Part shown: positions 62,962-64,000 of the stretch, piece after piece
Numbering within the stretch: position 1 is the stretch's first letter
Layout of the letters: each line of letters opens with the position of its first letter
NCBI GenBank assembly: GCA_030562195.1
Contig: CM060202.1
Coordinates: 11,656,001 to 11,720,000, forward strand
Direction of reading: 5' to 3'
From: Nipponacmea schrenckii
Taxonomy: Eukaryota > Mollusca > Gastropoda > Lottiidae
Length of the DNA stretch: 64,000 bases
Translations under genes and position numbers: made by a program
The notes under the pieces: model-generated
Seen by the model: the letters and a program-made list of their open reading frames with translations, nothing else
Databases searched by the model: none
What the model was told of the DNA's origin: nothing

Positions 62962-62974
62962 CCCCCCCCCCCCG
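62962..62974 (+). repeat. Poly-C run
   Basis: About 12-13 consecutive C residues. Confidence 0.9.
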
Positions 62975-63214
62975 CTAATAATGCTCGATCCATACACGTT
63001 AATCTCTATCTTTGAATTTGAAAACGATTTAAAGGTCTGATTTTTAAAGATGCAAATTTGATATTAACAACTTACCACGTTGCACGCAATAATCTTCTCT
63101 TCTGGAATCATGAACTGAAAAACATGATCAAAAATATTTTTAACGAGTAAGAAACAGTCAATGGTTGCCTAGCAAGATACGCCAACTTTAAAGTATATTT
63201 TCTGGTAAACACTG

Positions 63215-63525
63215 GTTGAAACTCCAACATTATTTAAGCCTTATCCAAGATCTCATTAATATACATGATCAATATCAAATTCCATTCAAATCCAATGAAA
63301 ACTGTAGTCGATTTCGACGCGTTTTGACTAAGTCAAGAGCATTAATTCAAAAAAGGTTAATCGTCTATATATAACTTATCTAAGATCTCATCAATCTAAA
63401 TGATCATACCAAATACATTCAGATCAAATGAAACCTGTAGTCTCTATCGCGCTCATAAACCAATTGTGGACGGACGAACGGACTGACGACGGACGGACGG
63501 ACAAGGTGACGACAATATACTACCG
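63215..63525 (-). mobile_element. Old, inverted, divergent copy of the 161-bp-repeat element
   Basis: On the minus strand it reads TATATTGTCGTCACCTTGTC, the (GTCC)n stretch, CGATAGAGACTACAGGTTTC, then CTCTTGACTTAGTCAAAACG and a second unit with ACTACAGTTTTCATTGGATT. The order equals the left end of the 5427 element followed by two repeat units. The distal end and the palindrome are not seen. Confidence 0.75.
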
Positions 63526-64000
63526 CATTTTAATTTAAACAAAACTTCAGTAAAAAAACTGAACAATTTGTCTGAATCGATGTGTGTTCAATAATTGTTG
63601 AATTAATAATGGATGCAAAACCACGATATTTGTTCATTAACGTCCACTTGTTTACTATGCAACATGTTCAAGATGTAAAAATTTAAATAATATTGAAAAG
63701 TTTTCTAAATTACTCTTTAAATTATTATTTATGTACTTGAACAAACTGATTTTTTGGGGTTTTTTTACGCTTTAATTAAAAACAGAAAGTATTTATTTTT
63801 AAGCATGAAGTTCTAACACTCGATAGTTTCGCCCAATAATTTCGCACGATATTTAACCGAAAAATACGTCCAGAAAAGGTAAGGAACACTTTTACAGTTA
63901 AGATATAGCTCCATTATGATTCATTCCATCACCTTCTTTAGATCAGTCTTAAAATTTTGATATGAACTACAAATTATTAAACTAAATTTTTACCAAACTT

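Overview
The window is animal nuclear DNA, most likely from a mollusc. It is AT-rich and gene-poor, with short exons, GT-AG introns and many small transposable elements. The mollusc assignment is an inference. It rests on a ~161-bp tandem-repeat element of the kind known in bivalves and gastropods (Pearl / BIV160-like), tRNA-derived SINEs, a sex-peptide/myoinhibitory-peptide-type receptor, and recurrent AAGGGAGATAAC words. Nothing bacterial (operons, rRNA, CRISPR) is present.

Layout. 1-3110 (minus): the first eight coding exons of a membrane-anchored alpha/beta-hydrolase-fold protein that runs off the left edge. Its nucleophile elbow reads G-A-E-L-G instead of G-x-S-x-G. 3887-11015 (plus), head-to-head with it: a complete eight-exon DHHC palmitoyltransferase of 265 aa (DNZ1 / ZDHHC3-7 type). 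Its intron 3 is filled by a 2.7-kb element with terminal inverted repeats and an internal 161-bp tandem array. Intron 7 carries a 22-23-bp minisatellite interrupted by another insert. 15472-19289 (plus): a TATA-box gene for a secreted Cys-rich protein with a very long Thr/Ser/Pro mucin-like tract (12-aa / 36-nt repeat), which is frameshifted several times in its second half. 29646-30791 (minus): an intronless class A GPCR, 381 aa, of the sex peptide receptor family.

The rest (about 19.3-29.6 kb and 30.8-64 kb) has no convincing protein-coding gene. It holds two TTAA-flanked MITEs (50820-51291 and 59666-59993), several fold-back elements (24718-24828, 34040-34170, 41854-41939, 52664-52813), a perfect 24-bp palindrome (32311-32334), tRNA-like SINEs and SINE tails, a three-copy dispersed repeat (two copies near 20 kb, one inverted at 39 kb), local duplications (45.3, 48.6 and 54.6 kb), and a dispersed ~50-57-bp minisatellite at 60.9-62.9 kb.

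The four genes have no evident joint pathway. The only likely shared regulation is the divergent promoter between the hydrolase and the palmitoyltransferase. Exon boundaries were worked out by hand from frame continuity and GT/AG sites. Family names come from motif recognition, not from a search.
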